64,000 nt of DNA from Eubacteriaceae bacterium (GTDB lineage Bacteria; Bacillota; Clostridia; Lachnospirales; Lachnospiraceae): assembly GCA_910574895.1 (NCBI GenBank), contig CAJTDQ010000001.1, positions 1 through 64,000 on the forward strand, written 5' to 3'. Both the position numbers and the translations under genes were made by a program. Below the pieces are notes generated by a model. That model made no database searches. It was not told the DNA's origin and saw only the letters and a program-made list of their open reading frames with translations. Every line of letters starts with the position of its first letter. The first letter of the stretch is position 1. Shown here in pieces: positions 24,828 to 33,868 of the stretch.

Positions 24828-27538
24828 TATCTTACATAAATTGTCGCAAACTTACAGTGCGACAGCTCCTTTACTTTTATAGTGTTGTTGTGAATCGCAA
24901 TGGATTCTGTTTTTTCTTCTTTTAAGTTCGTATAATAAGCTTCAGAAATATCAAAGTTAAATTTAATTGTGTCATTGACATTTTTATGGTTTTTTCCATT
25001 AAATAAACGTATAATGAAACCTTCACCGTTTTCAGCCTTTTTAATTGCAGAAACAACAAGATTATTTTCTGTTTCAAAAAGAGAGACTCTGGATGGTTGT
25101 GTGCCTTCAATTTCTCTCTGGGAGAAAATGAGTCTTCCATTTAAAAATTCTGCATAAGTGTATACTTCAATTGGTGTATTATAGGTTTTTGCCAAAGTAT
25201 CAACATTAGAATTATTTATGTCAGAATTGTAAGTCATAAATCCAAAGGAAAAATCCATTTCTTTTAGTAATTGTGCATCAGGTGTTTCAATAATTCTTTC
25301 GCCGCTTGCTCTGCCCGGGCGGTAAATAAGGTTTTCTTTGCCCATAAATCCGTAAGTGCGGAATAAGGTAAGACGAATTTTCCTATCATCTAAAATTTCA
25401 TATTCTCTTACTCCCTGTGGAATTACTGCAATTCCGGTGCTGTCATCAGTTAATGAAACGTAGGACTGTGCAGGCTCAATAGATATAGGAGGTTCCTGCC
25501 AGGAGGACTGATCGTTTGCCCAATTGGCAAGTTCCTGAATTCCAGCTTTTTCTTCTTTGTGGTTTTTCATACCTTCTAAATATAGATTCATTTCTTTTTC
25601 ATAATAATTTGGACGCTTGATCAAACCAAACTGCTGGTCGGCATAATTAAATTTGCTCGTAATCTGGCTGTCAAAAATAACACACAGACGATGGAATAAT
25701 CCTTTATTGTTTACATGGACATTGAAATCAATAATTTTTGAACCTTTTCTCAAACCAACCTCTAAAGTGATGGGCAGAGTAGTAGAAGTTAAATGTTCTG
25801 CACGCTCTTCCAAGTCTTTTGGAACAATCATAGTATAGTGTATTTGGGCTTTGCTATATATATCATTTCCATGAATTTGATATTCAAATTTGGAATCTGT
25901 AGACAAGATTTCCATATCTTTTCTTGGTGGAGAATAATTAAAACTGTCTCCATCATCACCGTTTTCCACAAGTATCCCCTGATTGTTGTAGGTTTTATTG
26001 TTTTCTTTATCCAAAATAGTTAGTGAACCATTTTCGGCAATAGTAATAGAATAAAATTCGTTTTCCAGCGCATTATTCTTTTTCATTGAAATACAGCTGT
26101 TATCATTTATATCAATGGAATATTGCACATATCCAAGAGCAGGAACATCCTCTGTTTTAATTGCTAAAACAGCTTCTAACACATGTTCAGGAATGTAAAA
26201 TTCTCTTGACGGATCAAGTTTAATTGTCTGCGAGAGAACATAATCTGTCAGGTCTCTTGACGAAACGATAGTATAATTAATTTTATTTCCATTGTCGTCT
26301 ACAATTGCAAAATCCCCACCCGGAATATATGTCTTTATAAGGATTGTATCTTCTCGTTTCTGAGGAAGGGTATTTATCAAAGTCAGTGTCATGTCTGCAG
26401 TATTCTTAATACTTGTAGCAATTAGTCTGGAATGAAGTTCTACAATATTAACAGCGATATCTCTTGCCTGTTTGTAACGCATGTAAACGTCTTCATTTGC
26501 AGTGTCCGAAATACAGGAACCAATGGAGTCGTGAGCAGCATTTTCAAATAATAGTTTCCACACTTCCTCCACAACTTTGTGGGGATAAGTGTTCCCTAAT
26601 TTATAAGATAAAGTCAGCAGAGGCTCCATTACGTTTGTAACATAGTTTTGAACCTGTGTATTCAAAACTTTTAAATCTGAACGTGAGGAGAATATGGATT
26701 TGTGTATTCTCATATGTTTTGCAATCACCAGTTCTCCCTGAACTTCTTCCAATATTGGATTTTCACTTTTTACATCTTTAATATAATCTTCAATACTGCT
26801 GATGACATATTCATTCTCAGTGTCTTTTTTGTTTCTGTCGCTAATAATTTCCGGAAGATTTGTACGAATAGGAGCCTGATCAAAACCGTTTGGAAAATAG
26901 ATATGTCTTGTAGAGCTTCCTTTTCCGGCTTTTTCAAAACATTCTTTCTGCCAGAATTCATTGCTTTTTTTATTATCTTCAGGAATGTTGCCGCCAATAT
27001 AGTAACCAAATGGTATCTGGGTAGTAAAGACAATGCTTCCGTCATCGCCTCTCCAGTTAAAATCAGTATGTTTTACCATATCATCGCTTACACCACGCCA
27101 GAATAAAGTGTCATCAATACCAAACTCTTTATATATTTGCGGCATATTTCCAGACTGTCCAAAGGAATCAGGAACATATCCTACATTCATATAGCCGCCA
27201 AATTCTTCACAACGTTTCATTCCGTAGTACATATTTCTGACAATACTTTCGCCGGAGATAACTAATTGGTCACTCTGTGTATACCATGGACCAATAATCA
27301 ATTTTTTATCTTTTACAAGTTTCGTGATGCGCTCTTTATCATGAGGCATCCATTTAAGATAATCATCTAAAAGGGATGCCTGCGCATCCAGCATAAAATA
27401 TTTAAAATCTTTATCATTCTCTAATGTGTCTAAAACATCGTTTAAGTCTTTCATCAAGTAAATTTTAGAACGTGAGGTAGTAAAATACCATTCTCTATCC
27501 CAGTGCGAGTGGGGTACAACATGTATTTTATGTTTCAT
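24827..27538 (-). CDS. Glycoside hydrolase family 38 alpha-mannosidase (MngB-like)
   Basis: 903 residues behind AAGGAGGATT. N-terminal zinc motif H-V-V-P-H-S-H-W-D-R-E-W, nucleophile region G-Y-V-P-D-S-F-G-Q-S-G, and the helix-bundle histidine site E-N-A-A-H-D-S-I-G-S-C. The long C-terminal beta domains fit the full GH38 length. No signal peptide, so it acts in the cytoplasm on a sugar imported, probably phosphorylated, by the PTS encoded upstream. The closest known model is MngB, which hydrolyses 2-O-(6-phospho-mannosyl)-glycerate in E. coli, but other alpha-mannosides are possible. Confidence 0.93.
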   Translation of the reverse strand: MKHKIHVVPHSHWDREWYFTTSRSKIYLMKDLNDVLDTLENDKDFKYFMLDAQASLLDDYLKWMPHDKERITKLVKDKKLIIGPWYTQSDQLVISGESIVRNMYYGMKRCEEFGGYMNVGYVPDSFGQSGNMPQIYKEFGIDDTLFWRGVSDDMVKHTDFNWRGDDGSIVFTTQIPFGYYIGGNIPEDNKKSNEFWQKECFEKAGKGSSTRHIYFPNGFDQAPIRTNLPEIISDRNKKDTENEYVISSIEDYIKDVKSENPILEEVQGELVIAKHMRIHKSIFSSRSDLKVLNTQVQNYVTNVMEPLLTLSYKLGNTYPHKVVEEVWKLLFENAAHDSIGSCISDTANEDVYMRYKQARDIAVNIVELHSRLIATSIKNTADMTLTLINTLPQKREDTILIKTYIPGGDFAIVDDNGNKINYTIVSSRDLTDYVLSQTIKLDPSREFYIPEHVLEAVLAIKTEDVPALGYVQYSIDINDNSCISMKKNNALENEFYSITIAENGSLTILDKENNKTYNNQGILVENGDDGDSFNYSPPRKDMEILSTDSKFEYQIHGNDIYSKAQIHYTMIVPKDLEERAEHLTSTTLPITLEVGLRKGSKIIDFNVHVNNKGLFHRLCVIFDSQITSKFNYADQQFGLIKRPNYYEKEMNLYLEGMKNHKEEKAGIQELANWANDQSSWQEPPISIEPAQSYVSLTDDSTGIAVIPQGVREYEILDDRKIRLTLFRTYGFMGKENLIYRPGRASGERIIETPDAQLLKEMDFSFGFMTYNSDINNSNVDTLAKTYNTPIEVYTYAEFLNGRLIFSQREIEGTQPSRVSLFETENNLVVSAIKKAENGEGFIIRLFNGKNHKNVNDTIKFNFDISEAYYTNLKEEKTESIAIHNNTIKVKELSHCKFATIYVR

Positions 27539-27602
27539 GGGAAATCCTCCTTATATTATTTATAAGTGATATAAATTTTTATCACTTACGTTGAATTAAG
27601 CA

Positions 27603-27629
27603 GGGCAGAGGCAAATCACGCCTCTGCCC
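27603..27629 (-). other. Intercistronic stem-loop between EIIC and mannosidase genes
   Basis: A perfect 10-bp stem, GGGCAGAGGC with GCCTCTGCCC, loop of seven, and no T-tract on the transcribed minus strand. It lies in the 125-base gap after the EIIC stop. It probably stabilises the PTS part of the message relative to the enzymes downstream. Confidence 0.65.
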
Positions 27630-27663
27630 ATTTCTCTTAACTGTTTTGGGTTATTTAATTTTT

Positions 27664-28773
27664 TTAATCAACATCTTCGAAAGAAAGTTCAATTTCATTA
27701 ATATCTACATCTTCAGAAACGTTGTCTGTATTTTGATTAAAGTCAACAAAGATTGTTGCAAGCACTGCGATAATTATTGCACCTACCAAAATACCGATAA
27801 GATAAGCCCATCCATTTGTGACAGAGACGAAACCGTAGATACCGCCAACAGGAGGAATCTCACCTTTTGCACCCAGCAGGCAGGTAACTGCTGTACCAAT
27901 TGCTCCACCCAGCATATTAATTGGAATTAATACCTGAGGTTTCACTAAGGTAAAAGGAATTGCACCTTCTGTAATACCGATAAATCCCATTACCCAGTTC
28001 CCCTTACCTGTCTCTCTAAATGATGCAGAAAATCTCTTTTTTCTTATAACAGTAGCAATTGCGTAAGCTAAAGGCGGAATACAAATAGCACAGTTGATAA
28101 ATACATTTGGCTGGTAAATACCTTCTGCTAATAACACATTACCAGCCATCCATGCTGATTTGTTAATTGGACCACCCATATCAGATGCAATCATGGCACC
28201 TAAAGTAAGAGCCATAATTAACTGGGAAGTGCCGCTTTTACTCATTGCACTCAGCCAGTCGACCAGCCAGTTATTAATTGCAGCAAGCGGGTCGGCAAGA
28301 ATGGCCCCCATTATGATCGCGACAATACCGGTAGCAAGAAATGGCAAAATAACAAGTGGCATCATTGTCTGCATAGATTCCGGAAGACGAATATGTTTTT
28401 TTGCCCATTTTACAGTATAGCCGGCAATAAAAGCAGCAATAACAGCCCCTAGAAATCCGGCCTGAGTGTTAGAGGCAAGAGCACCACCGATAAGACCGGC
28501 ACCGATTGCAGGTTTGTCTGCAATACTGTATGCAATAAAGCCTGCTAATACAGTGTTAATAAGTCCGATACCTGTCCAACCTACGTTTTCAATTAATTTT
28601 AAAATGTGTAAAAAACCAGTTCCGTCTGCATAAGGGTCTAAAGAAGTAATACCCATAAATAAAGCTATAATTTTTGGAATGGCAACGACTAAAGATGCTC
28701 CAATGATAAGAGGCAGCATATAGCCGATACCAGTCATCAAATGACCTTTTGCTTCTTTAAAAAAATTTTTCAT
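27664..28773 (-). CDS. PTS fructose-type EIIC permease
   Basis: 369 residues and about nine to ten membrane helices. It has the fructose/mannosylglycerate-type EIIC segments: H-L-M-T-G-I-G-Y-M-L-P near the start, A-S-D-M-G-G-P-I-N-K-S-A (substrate region), and F-I-G-I-T-E-G-A-I-P-F. The acidic C-terminal tail (V-D-I-N-E-I-E-L-S-F-E-D-V-D) is extra. It forms the membrane channel through which the sugar is phosphorylated during import. EIIB and EIIA are separate genes directly upstream, unlike the fused E. coli MngA. Confidence 0.92.
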   Translation of the reverse strand: MKNFFKEAKGHLMTGIGYMLPLIIGASLVVAIPKIIALFMGITSLDPYADGTGFLHILKLIENVGWTGIGLINTVLAGFIAYSIADKPAIGAGLIGGALASNTQAGFLGAVIAAFIAGYTVKWAKKHIRLPESMQTMMPLVILPFLATGIVAIIMGAILADPLAAINNWLVDWLSAMSKSGTSQLIMALTLGAMIASDMGGPINKSAWMAGNVLLAEGIYQPNVFINCAICIPPLAYAIATVIRKKRFSASFRETGKGNWVMGFIGITEGAIPFTLVKPQVLIPINMLGGAIGTAVTCLLGAKGEIPPVGGIYGFVSVTNGWAYLIGILVGAIIIAVLATIFVDFNQNTDNVSEDVDINEIELSFEDVD

Positions 28774-28834
28774 GTTTTAATATCTCCTTTTGTTAATTAT
28801 TGTTTGAATTTAGTATCTGCAGTAGTTTTCGTTA

Positions 28835-29146
28835 CTATTTATTTACTGCAGCAACGCACTTTTTAATTACTGCTTCAGGTGCTTTGATGCAGATATTAAT
28901 ATCTACACGAATTACTTTTTTTCCGGAAAAACGTTCCATGTCAGTAATCTTTTGATCTGAAGCTATGATAACCAAATCAGCAGCCTTGGCTTCTTCGGGA
29001 GTAATCATATTTACCTGTCCCATACTGCCTTGTTGTTCAATTTTAATGTCATAACCTAATTCTTTTCCGGCTTTTTCTAAAGCCTTTGCTGCCATTGGTG
29101 TGTGTGCCAGTCCGGCAGGACAAGCAGAAATGCCTACAATTTTCAT
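28835..29146 (-). CDS. PTS fructose-type EIIB
   Basis: 103 residues, the whole length of an EIIB-fructose domain. The phosphorylated cysteine lies in G-I-S-A-C-P-A-G-L-A-H-T at the N-terminus, and E-Q-Q-G-S-M-G follows as in FruA-type EIIB. It accepts phosphate from EIIA and passes it to the sugar bound by EIIC. One base separates it from EIIA. Confidence 0.94.
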   Translation of the reverse strand: MKIVGISACPAGLAHTPMAAKALEKAGKELGYDIKIEQQGSMGQVNMITPEEAKAADLVIIASDQKITDMERFSGKKVIRVDINICIKAPEAVIKKCVAAVNK

Positions 29147-29147
29147 G

Positions 29148-29603
29148 TTAGTTATCCTCCTTCATAGTTTTTATTATATATTCTGCCAGTTCAGATTTAT
29201 TTTTAGATGATTTTACTGTATTTTTAAATTTATCTTCCAATAAATTTGTTGCTAATTTTGAAATCATCATTAAATGTTCATTGCCGGCATTTTGTTTTGG
29301 AACAATTAATGCAAATAAATTTGTTACAAATGAGTCATCCAAAGTTTCCCATTCTTTAATTTGTTTTTTGCAGCTTACATAAATTATTGCAATTTTTTTT
29401 GCGTGAGAAGATTTTGCATGGGGAATTGCAAATCCGTCCTGAAGACCTGTAGAAAACTCTTCCTCTCTTTTCATGAAATCGTTAAGAAGTTCGTTTTTGT
29501 TATCAGTCAGACCAAGTTTAAGAGCCTGCTCACTGATAAATTCTAAGGCCTCTGTTTTAGTGTTTACATTAACATCAAAAAATATATATTCTTCTTTAAA
29601 CAA
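29148..29603 (-). CDS. PTS fructose/mannitol-type EIIA
   Basis: 151 residues. The active histidine is in F-A-I-P-H-A-K-S, the standard EIIA-fructose phosphorylation site, with E-E-F-S-T-G-L-Q-D-G before it. It receives phosphate from HPr and gives it to EIIB, and it may also phosphorylate the PRD regulator encoded divergently. First gene of the operon, behind AAGGAGGTAAA. Confidence 0.94.
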   Translation of the reverse strand: MFKEEYIFFDVNVNTKTEALEFISEQALKLGLTDNKNELLNDFMKREEEFSTGLQDGFAIPHAKSSHAKKIAIIYVSCKKQIKEWETLDDSFVTNLFALIVPKQNAGNEHLMMISKLATNLLEDKFKNTVKSSKNKSELAEYIIKTMKEDN

Positions 29604-29682
29604 TTGTTTACCTCCTTGTTTTGTTTAAGTTGTTTTCTATCAAAGTATAATTTAAACTGTTTAATCATTTGTTTATGTCTAA

Positions 29683-29711
29683 AGTATATTCGTAACGAGA
29701 TTAAAATTCAA
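29683..29711 (-). promoter_or_regulatory. Predicted promoter of the mannoside PTS operon
   Basis: On the minus strand TTGAAT (29706-29711) and TATACT (29683-29688) are 17 bases apart. Operator copy 1 begins nine bases upstream of the -35 box. Confidence 0.55.
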
Positions 29712-29720
29712 TTGATGCAA

Positions 29721-29740
29721 TTTCCGGATACAAATGGAAA
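29721..29740. promoter_or_regulatory. Operator copy 1, TTTCC-N10-GGAAA
   Basis: A 20-base inverted repeat with spacer GGATACAAAT. It is one of three copies in the divergent intergenic region and the one nearest the operon promoter. Confidence 0.65.
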
Positions 29741-29763
29741 AAATAATAGTTATAATAATAATA

Positions 29764-29783
29764 TTTCCAAAAAGAAGTGGAAA
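29764..29783. promoter_or_regulatory. Operator copy 2, TTTCC-N10-GGAAA
   Basis: Same architecture with spacer AAAAAGAAGT. Its centre is 43 bases from copy 1 and 44 from copy 3, about four helical turns each. Confidence 0.65.
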
Positions 29784-29807
29784 AATAAATTGTTATATAA
29801 CAAGTTG

Positions 29808-29827
29808 TTTCCATTTTTTTTTGGAAA
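29808..29827. promoter_or_regulatory. Operator copy 3, TTTCC-N10-GGAAA
   Basis: Same architecture, spacer one A and nine T. It ends nine bases before the -35 box of the regulator promoter. The rest of the 333-base gap 29604-29936 is AT-rich with nothing else recognised. Confidence 0.65.
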
Positions 29828-29836
29828 ATACCATGA

Positions 29837-29866
29837 TTGTAATTTTCTAAAAAAATACATTATAAT
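29837..29866 (+). promoter_or_regulatory. Predicted promoter of the PRD regulator gene
   Basis: TTGTAA (29837-29842), an 18-base spacer and consensus TATAAT (29861-29866). The leader is about 65 bases, ending in AAGGAGGGAAAG. Confidence 0.55.
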
Positions 29867-29936
29867 AAGAATAGAAATAAACGAAATAGAAAATGTTAAT
29901 TTGGCAGAATAAAGAATTTTATAAGGAGGGAAAGCA

Positions 29937-31853
29937 GTGTTTCAGTATGGAAGGTTAAATGAAATATTTCATTATATTAAAAAACATGATTATATTTCTT
30001 CTGAAAGGCTTGCATCCAAATTTGATGTAACAGAGAGGACTATAAGAAATGATATTCAGGAAATCAATCTAGTTCTATTAGAAAATGGGGCAGTTATCAA
30101 ATTAAAAAGAAAATATGGATATTATATAGAAATAACAGAAGATAGATTGTTTGGACAGTTTTTGGAGGAATTGGAAAAAGAAAATAAAAGTAACATGGAA
30201 CTGGAAACATCTAAAGACAGAATTCGATATATACTTAGTTTATTATTGGAATCAGATGATTATATTTCATTAAATGAAATTATGGACAAGGTTTTTATAT
30301 CTAAAAATACTCTTAATAATTATATAAAAACAATAAAGAAAATTATCGAGAAATACCATTTGGAATATATTGCAAAACCAAATGTTGGAATCAAATTGAT
30401 AGGAACTGAGGATAACAAGAGAAAGTGTATTATGGATCATGTTATAACTTATGATTTTGATAATTACATTACCGGATTTACAAAAGAAGAACGTGCTTTA
30501 TTTATTGGAATTGACCTTGATTATTTAAAAGAGATTACATTGTCCCAGTTAAAGAGACGAAATATTGAAACAAGTGATTATAATATTAAAAATCTGATTA
30601 TCCATTTGGCATTGATGATTTCCCGTGTCAAACAGAATAATTATATAAATCTTTTAGATATTGAAACAGATTATTCCATTATGGGAATTGTTGAAAGTTT
30701 ATGTAAAGATGTAGAACAATATTATGACATTATAATCTCAAAAGGAGAAAAAATTTATATTTATCTTCATTTTGTTGCAAATACTCATATGGAAGCAGCT
30801 GATATAGATGATGAATGGCTGGAAAGATCAGTGCAGAATATTTTGGATATTATTTATGAAAATTATAGTTTTGATTTGCGGGATGATGAAATTTTAACTG
30901 GAGATTTGTTCCGCCATATGAAATCAATTTTTATTAATAAATCCTTTGGATTAAATATTAGAAATCCATTAATAAATACCATTAAGAACAATTATCCGCT
31001 TGCTTTTGAAATAACTTTAACAGCCATATCTAAAGTTTTCACAAAACAGCCATTTGTATTAAATGAGGAAGATGTGGGATATGTTTCTGTGCATATTGGA
31101 GCTGCGATAGAACGGTATTTTGCAAAAAGACTGGAAAAGAAAAATGTTATTCTTGTTTGTGGAAGTGGACAGGCTACTATAAGGATGCTGGAAGCCAGAT
31201 TAAATTTATATTTTTCAGATAAAATTAATATAGTAAGGTGCATTTCATATAATGATTATAATAATTACAGAGGAAAAGATTTCAACCGAATTGATTTTGT
31301 TATCTCGACAGTTCCTCTGGAAAGCAAAATAGTACCTTCGATTACAGTAAATTTTGCATTGAAAAATAAAGATGTCGAATCTATATCAAGATTTATAAAT
31401 AGAATTAATGTTAAAAAAGAACAGAAAGAATCAGCATTTTTTGATGAAGAATTATTTTTCAGGTTTCATGAAGTTTCAAATAAGGAATCTCTGATTCGGA
31501 TTTTATGTGACAAACTGAAAGAAAAAGGAATTGTGGAAGATGAATTTATTGATTCTGTTTTAGAGAGAGAGGAATTAGGGAATACAAATATGAATGATGT
31601 ATTTGCCCTGGCACATCCTATGAAATTATGTGCAAGAGAAACGAAAGTTGCAGTAGCAATATTGGATCAGCCAATTTTATGGGGGAAAGAAGAGACAGCA
31701 AAGATTGTTTTTCTTCTTGCCATTAAGCAGGGGGTGCAAAAAGATATAGAACATTTGTATGACAGTTTTATTAAAATTGTGAATGATTCAAAACTGCAGC
31801 AGAAAATTATTCATTCAAAAGATTATAATGACTTTATTTCAACTATGGTATAA
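29937..31853 (+). CDS. PRD-containing transcriptional activator with PTS-like domains (MtlR/ManR type)
   Basis: 638 residues with GTG start after AAGGAGGG. Order: an N-terminal winged HTH (about 1-65, S-E-R-L-A-S-K-F-D-V-T-E-R-T-I-R-N-D), a second Mga-like HTH (about 85-145, I-S-K-N-T-L-N-N-Y), two PTS regulation domains (about 180-390), an EIIB-like domain with V-C-G-S-G-Q-A-T (about 405-480) and an EIIA-like domain (about 500-638). The EIIA-like part has a histidine in F-A-L-A-H-P-M-K. Such proteins are turned on or off by phosphorylation through HPr, EIIA and EIIB and so sense the sugar and general carbon supply. Divergent from the PTS operon and very likely its activator. Confidence 0.92.
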   Translation: MFQYGRLNEIFHYIKKHDYISSERLASKFDVTERTIRNDIQEINLVLLENGAVIKLKRKYGYYIEITEDRLFGQFLEELEKENKSNMELETSKDRIRYILSLLLESDDYISLNEIMDKVFISKNTLNNYIKTIKKIIEKYHLEYIAKPNVGIKLIGTEDNKRKCIMDHVITYDFDNYITGFTKEERALFIGIDLDYLKEITLSQLKRRNIETSDYNIKNLIIHLALMISRVKQNNYINLLDIETDYSIMGIVESLCKDVEQYYDIIISKGEKIYIYLHFVANTHMEAADIDDEWLERSVQNILDIIYENYSFDLRDDEILTGDLFRHMKSIFINKSFGLNIRNPLINTIKNNYPLAFEITLTAISKVFTKQPFVLNEEDVGYVSVHIGAAIERYFAKRLEKKNVILVCGSGQATIRMLEARLNLYFSDKINIVRCISYNDYNNYRGKDFNRIDFVISTVPLESKIVPSITVNFALKNKDVESISRFINRINVKKEQKESAFFDEELFFRFHEVSNKESLIRILCDKLKEKGIVEDEFIDSVLEREELGNTNMNDVFALAHPMKLCARETKVAVAILDQPILWGKEETAKIVFLLAIKQGVQKDIEHLYDSFIKIVNDSKLQQKIIHSKDYNDFISTMV

Positions 31854-31907
31854 AAGAAACAGGTGGAAATTTTTCTCTACGTACTGCATAGAATATATAG
31901 AATAAAT

Positions 31908-33197
31908 ATGTATGGTAATTTTATGCTTATAAAAATGCAGGTAGACTCAGGAGAAATAGGAGAATTACAGGTAAATGTAGTAGATAGTAATAATGTACCG
32001 ATTAAGGATGCCAGAGTAATTATTAGGAGACCAAGGCAGGAAGGAGATCCCCAACAGAATCAGGTACAGGAAATTGAAGAATTACAGACAGATGGTTCGG
32101 GACAGACACAGGTAGTGGATTTAAGTACCCCACCATTGGAATTGAGTCTGAATGAGAACAATGATTTGCAGCCATATGCAAATTATGACGTGGAGATTGA
32201 TGCACCGGGATATGAGACAGAGAATATTGAAAATGTAGAACTGTTATCGAATGAGTTATCAATTCAGAATGTTAAGATGCGCAGAGTCGAAGGAGAAGAG
32301 GTAGAGAATATAAATATACCTCCACATACATTGTATTATGAGTATCCACCGAAAATTCCGGAAGATGATATTAAAGATGTAGGTGAGCCTGGAGAGATTG
32401 TTCTAAGCCGTGTGGTTGTTCCGGAATATGTTGTAGTACATGACGGAACGCCTTCCAGTAATGCGAAAGATTACTATGTGACATATAAAGATTATATAAA
32501 AAATGTGGCGTCTTCAGAAATATATGCTACATGGCCTCAGGCTACATTAGAGGCAAACATATTGGCGATTATGTCGTTTACTATGAATCGGGTGTATACA
32601 GAATGGTATCGAAACAAGGGATACGATTTTACTATTACTTCATCTACAGCGTATGACCAGAAATGGATTAATGGAAGAAATATATTTGAATCTATCAGTC
32701 TGGTAGTAGATAATATTTTTGATCAGTATCTGTCATTTCCGGATGTCAGACAGCCGATTCTTACCCAGTATTGTGATGGCAGAAGAGTAAGTTGTCCAAA
32801 CTGGCTTAGTCAGTGGGGCTCATGTAATCTGGGAGAGCAGGGATATTCTACTTTAGAAATTATAAGAAATTATTACGGTAGTGATATGTATATTAATACA
32901 GCAGAACAGATATCAGGAATTCCGTCATCCTGGCCCGGCTACAATTTAGATGTAGGAGCCAGCGGACCAAAGGTCCAGCAGATGCAGGAACAGCTAGATA
33001 CGATAGCATCAGTGTATACTGCTATTCCAAGAATCGCAGCGGACGGAATTTTTGGAGAAAATACACAGGCAGCTGTTCGGGCGTTTCAGAAAATATTTGA
33101 TTTGCCACAGACGGGGATTGTGGATTTTGCAACGTGGTATAAGATATCACAGATTTATGTGGGGATAACGAGGATTGCCGAGGGAATACCGAGGTAG
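31908..33197 (+). CDS. SpoIID-like and peptidoglycan-binding domain protein
   Basis: About 429 residues. The start is uncertain: GTG 31863, ATG 31908, 31923 and 31935 are in frame and none has a clear ribosome site. Residues about 15-110 form a beta-sandwich carboxypeptidase-regulatory-like domain (L-Q-V-N-V-V-D, P-I-K-D-A-R-V-I-I). The middle (about 165-300) resembles SpoIID/LytB: Y-K-D-Y-I-K-N-V-A-S-S-E-I followed by W-P-Q-A-T-L-E-A-N, the region holding the catalytic Glu of SpoIID lytic transglycosylase. The C-terminus (about 345-420) is a PG_binding_1 domain (G-A-S-G-P-K-V-Q-Q-M-Q, G-I-F-G-E-N-T-Q-A-A-V-R-A-F-Q). No signal peptide is visible, as in several spore-related cortex proteins. 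Probable role in cell wall or spore peptidoglycan remodelling; the SpoIID assignment is by motif. Confidence 0.75.
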   Translation: MYGNFMLIKMQVDSGEIGELQVNVVDSNNVPIKDARVIIRRPRQEGDPQQNQVQEIEELQTDGSGQTQVVDLSTPPLELSLNENNDLQPYANYDVEIDAPGYETENIENVELLSNELSIQNVKMRRVEGEEVENINIPPHTLYYEYPPKIPEDDIKDVGEPGEIVLSRVVVPEYVVVHDGTPSSNAKDYYVTYKDYIKNVASSEIYATWPQATLEANILAIMSFTMNRVYTEWYRNKGYDFTITSSTAYDQKWINGRNIFESISLVVDNIFDQYLSFPDVRQPILTQYCDGRRVSCPNWLSQWGSCNLGEQGYSTLEIIRNYYGSDMYINTAEQISGIPSSWPGYNLDVGASGPKVQQMQEQLDTIASVYTAIPRIAADGIFGENTQAAVRAFQKIFDLPQTGIVDFATWYKISQIYVGITRIAEGIPR

Positions 33198-33271
33198 AGG
33201 GAGAATTGAAGGCAGAAACGTCAAAAAGGCGTTGATTCAGGATGAATTTATAAAACGTTTTCTATTATACT

Positions 33272-33475
33272 ATGGCAAAAACTATTGTAGACCATACAAA
33301 AGTTACTATTGATGAATTGCTATATATGGTAACAGATATGATTGGTGCAGATAATTTAGAAGAAGTTGAAGCATTTGTAAAACAGTTAAAACAGGTATGG
33401 AGTTTATTAGAAAATAAAATTCCAAACGATGTTTTACATATTGCACTACAGTCGGAGGGCATAAAAAACTTATGA
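33272..33475 (+). CDS. Small hypothetical protein
   Basis: 67 residues, M-A-K-T-I-V-D-H-T to E-G-I-K-N-L, acidic, probably all helical, with no recognised motif. ATG 33272 has no ribosome site; it sits in TATTATACTATGG. Codon use is like the neighbours and a terminator-like hairpin follows, so it may be real. Function unknown. Confidence 0.4.
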   Translation: MAKTIVDHTKVTIDELLYMVTDMIGADNLEEVEAFVKQLKQVWSLLENKIPNDVLHIALQSEGIKNL

Positions 33476-33502
33476 TTCTATCAATAAAAATATTCTAATT
33501 AT

Positions 33503-33541
33503 AGAAGAGCATTTGGAAAACAATATCCAGATGCTTTTCTT
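33503..33541 (+). terminator. Terminator-like hairpin before the carAB leader
   Basis: AAGAGCATTTGG (about 33505-33516) pairs with CCAGATGCTTTT (33527-33538) with G-T wobbles, followed by CTTATG. The rest of the gap to 33868 (about 330 bases) holds only AT-rich sequence and the carA promoter. Confidence 0.5.
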
Positions 33542-33780
33542 ATGTTCAAAATTATATTTTAATCTGCCAATGCATATTGATAAATTTATTCATTATAACA
33601 TACCTAGAAGCGAAGGTGTCGCAAAAGATTAATTACTGTTTACATGTTACAATTGTTTGAAAAAATTGCATAATTTGGGGACTAGCAATCCAATTAAATT
33701 TAAAATAATTCGTATTTCCACCCAAATATAATTCTAAATTATCACCCCACTTCACAAAACAAAGTGTTCCATAAAACTTG

Positions 33781-33809
33781 TTGAAACATGTCTTTTTTTT
33801 TGATATAAT
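33781..33809 (+). promoter_or_regulatory. carAB promoter
   Basis: TTGAAA (33781-33786), a 17-base T-rich spacer and consensus TATAAT (33804-33809). The leader of about 53 bases is too short for a typical PyrR attenuator and shows no terminator hairpin. Confidence 0.75.
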
Positions 33810-33868
33810 CTTGTAAGTTTAGGCAAAAATCAAACACTATCTACAAACAAACGAAAGGAAACACATTT

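Noticed and set aside
33541-33868. PyrR-type attenuator or riboswitch before carAB
   Set aside because: A strong promoter at 33781-33809 leaves only about 53 bases of leader with no antiterminator/terminator pair.
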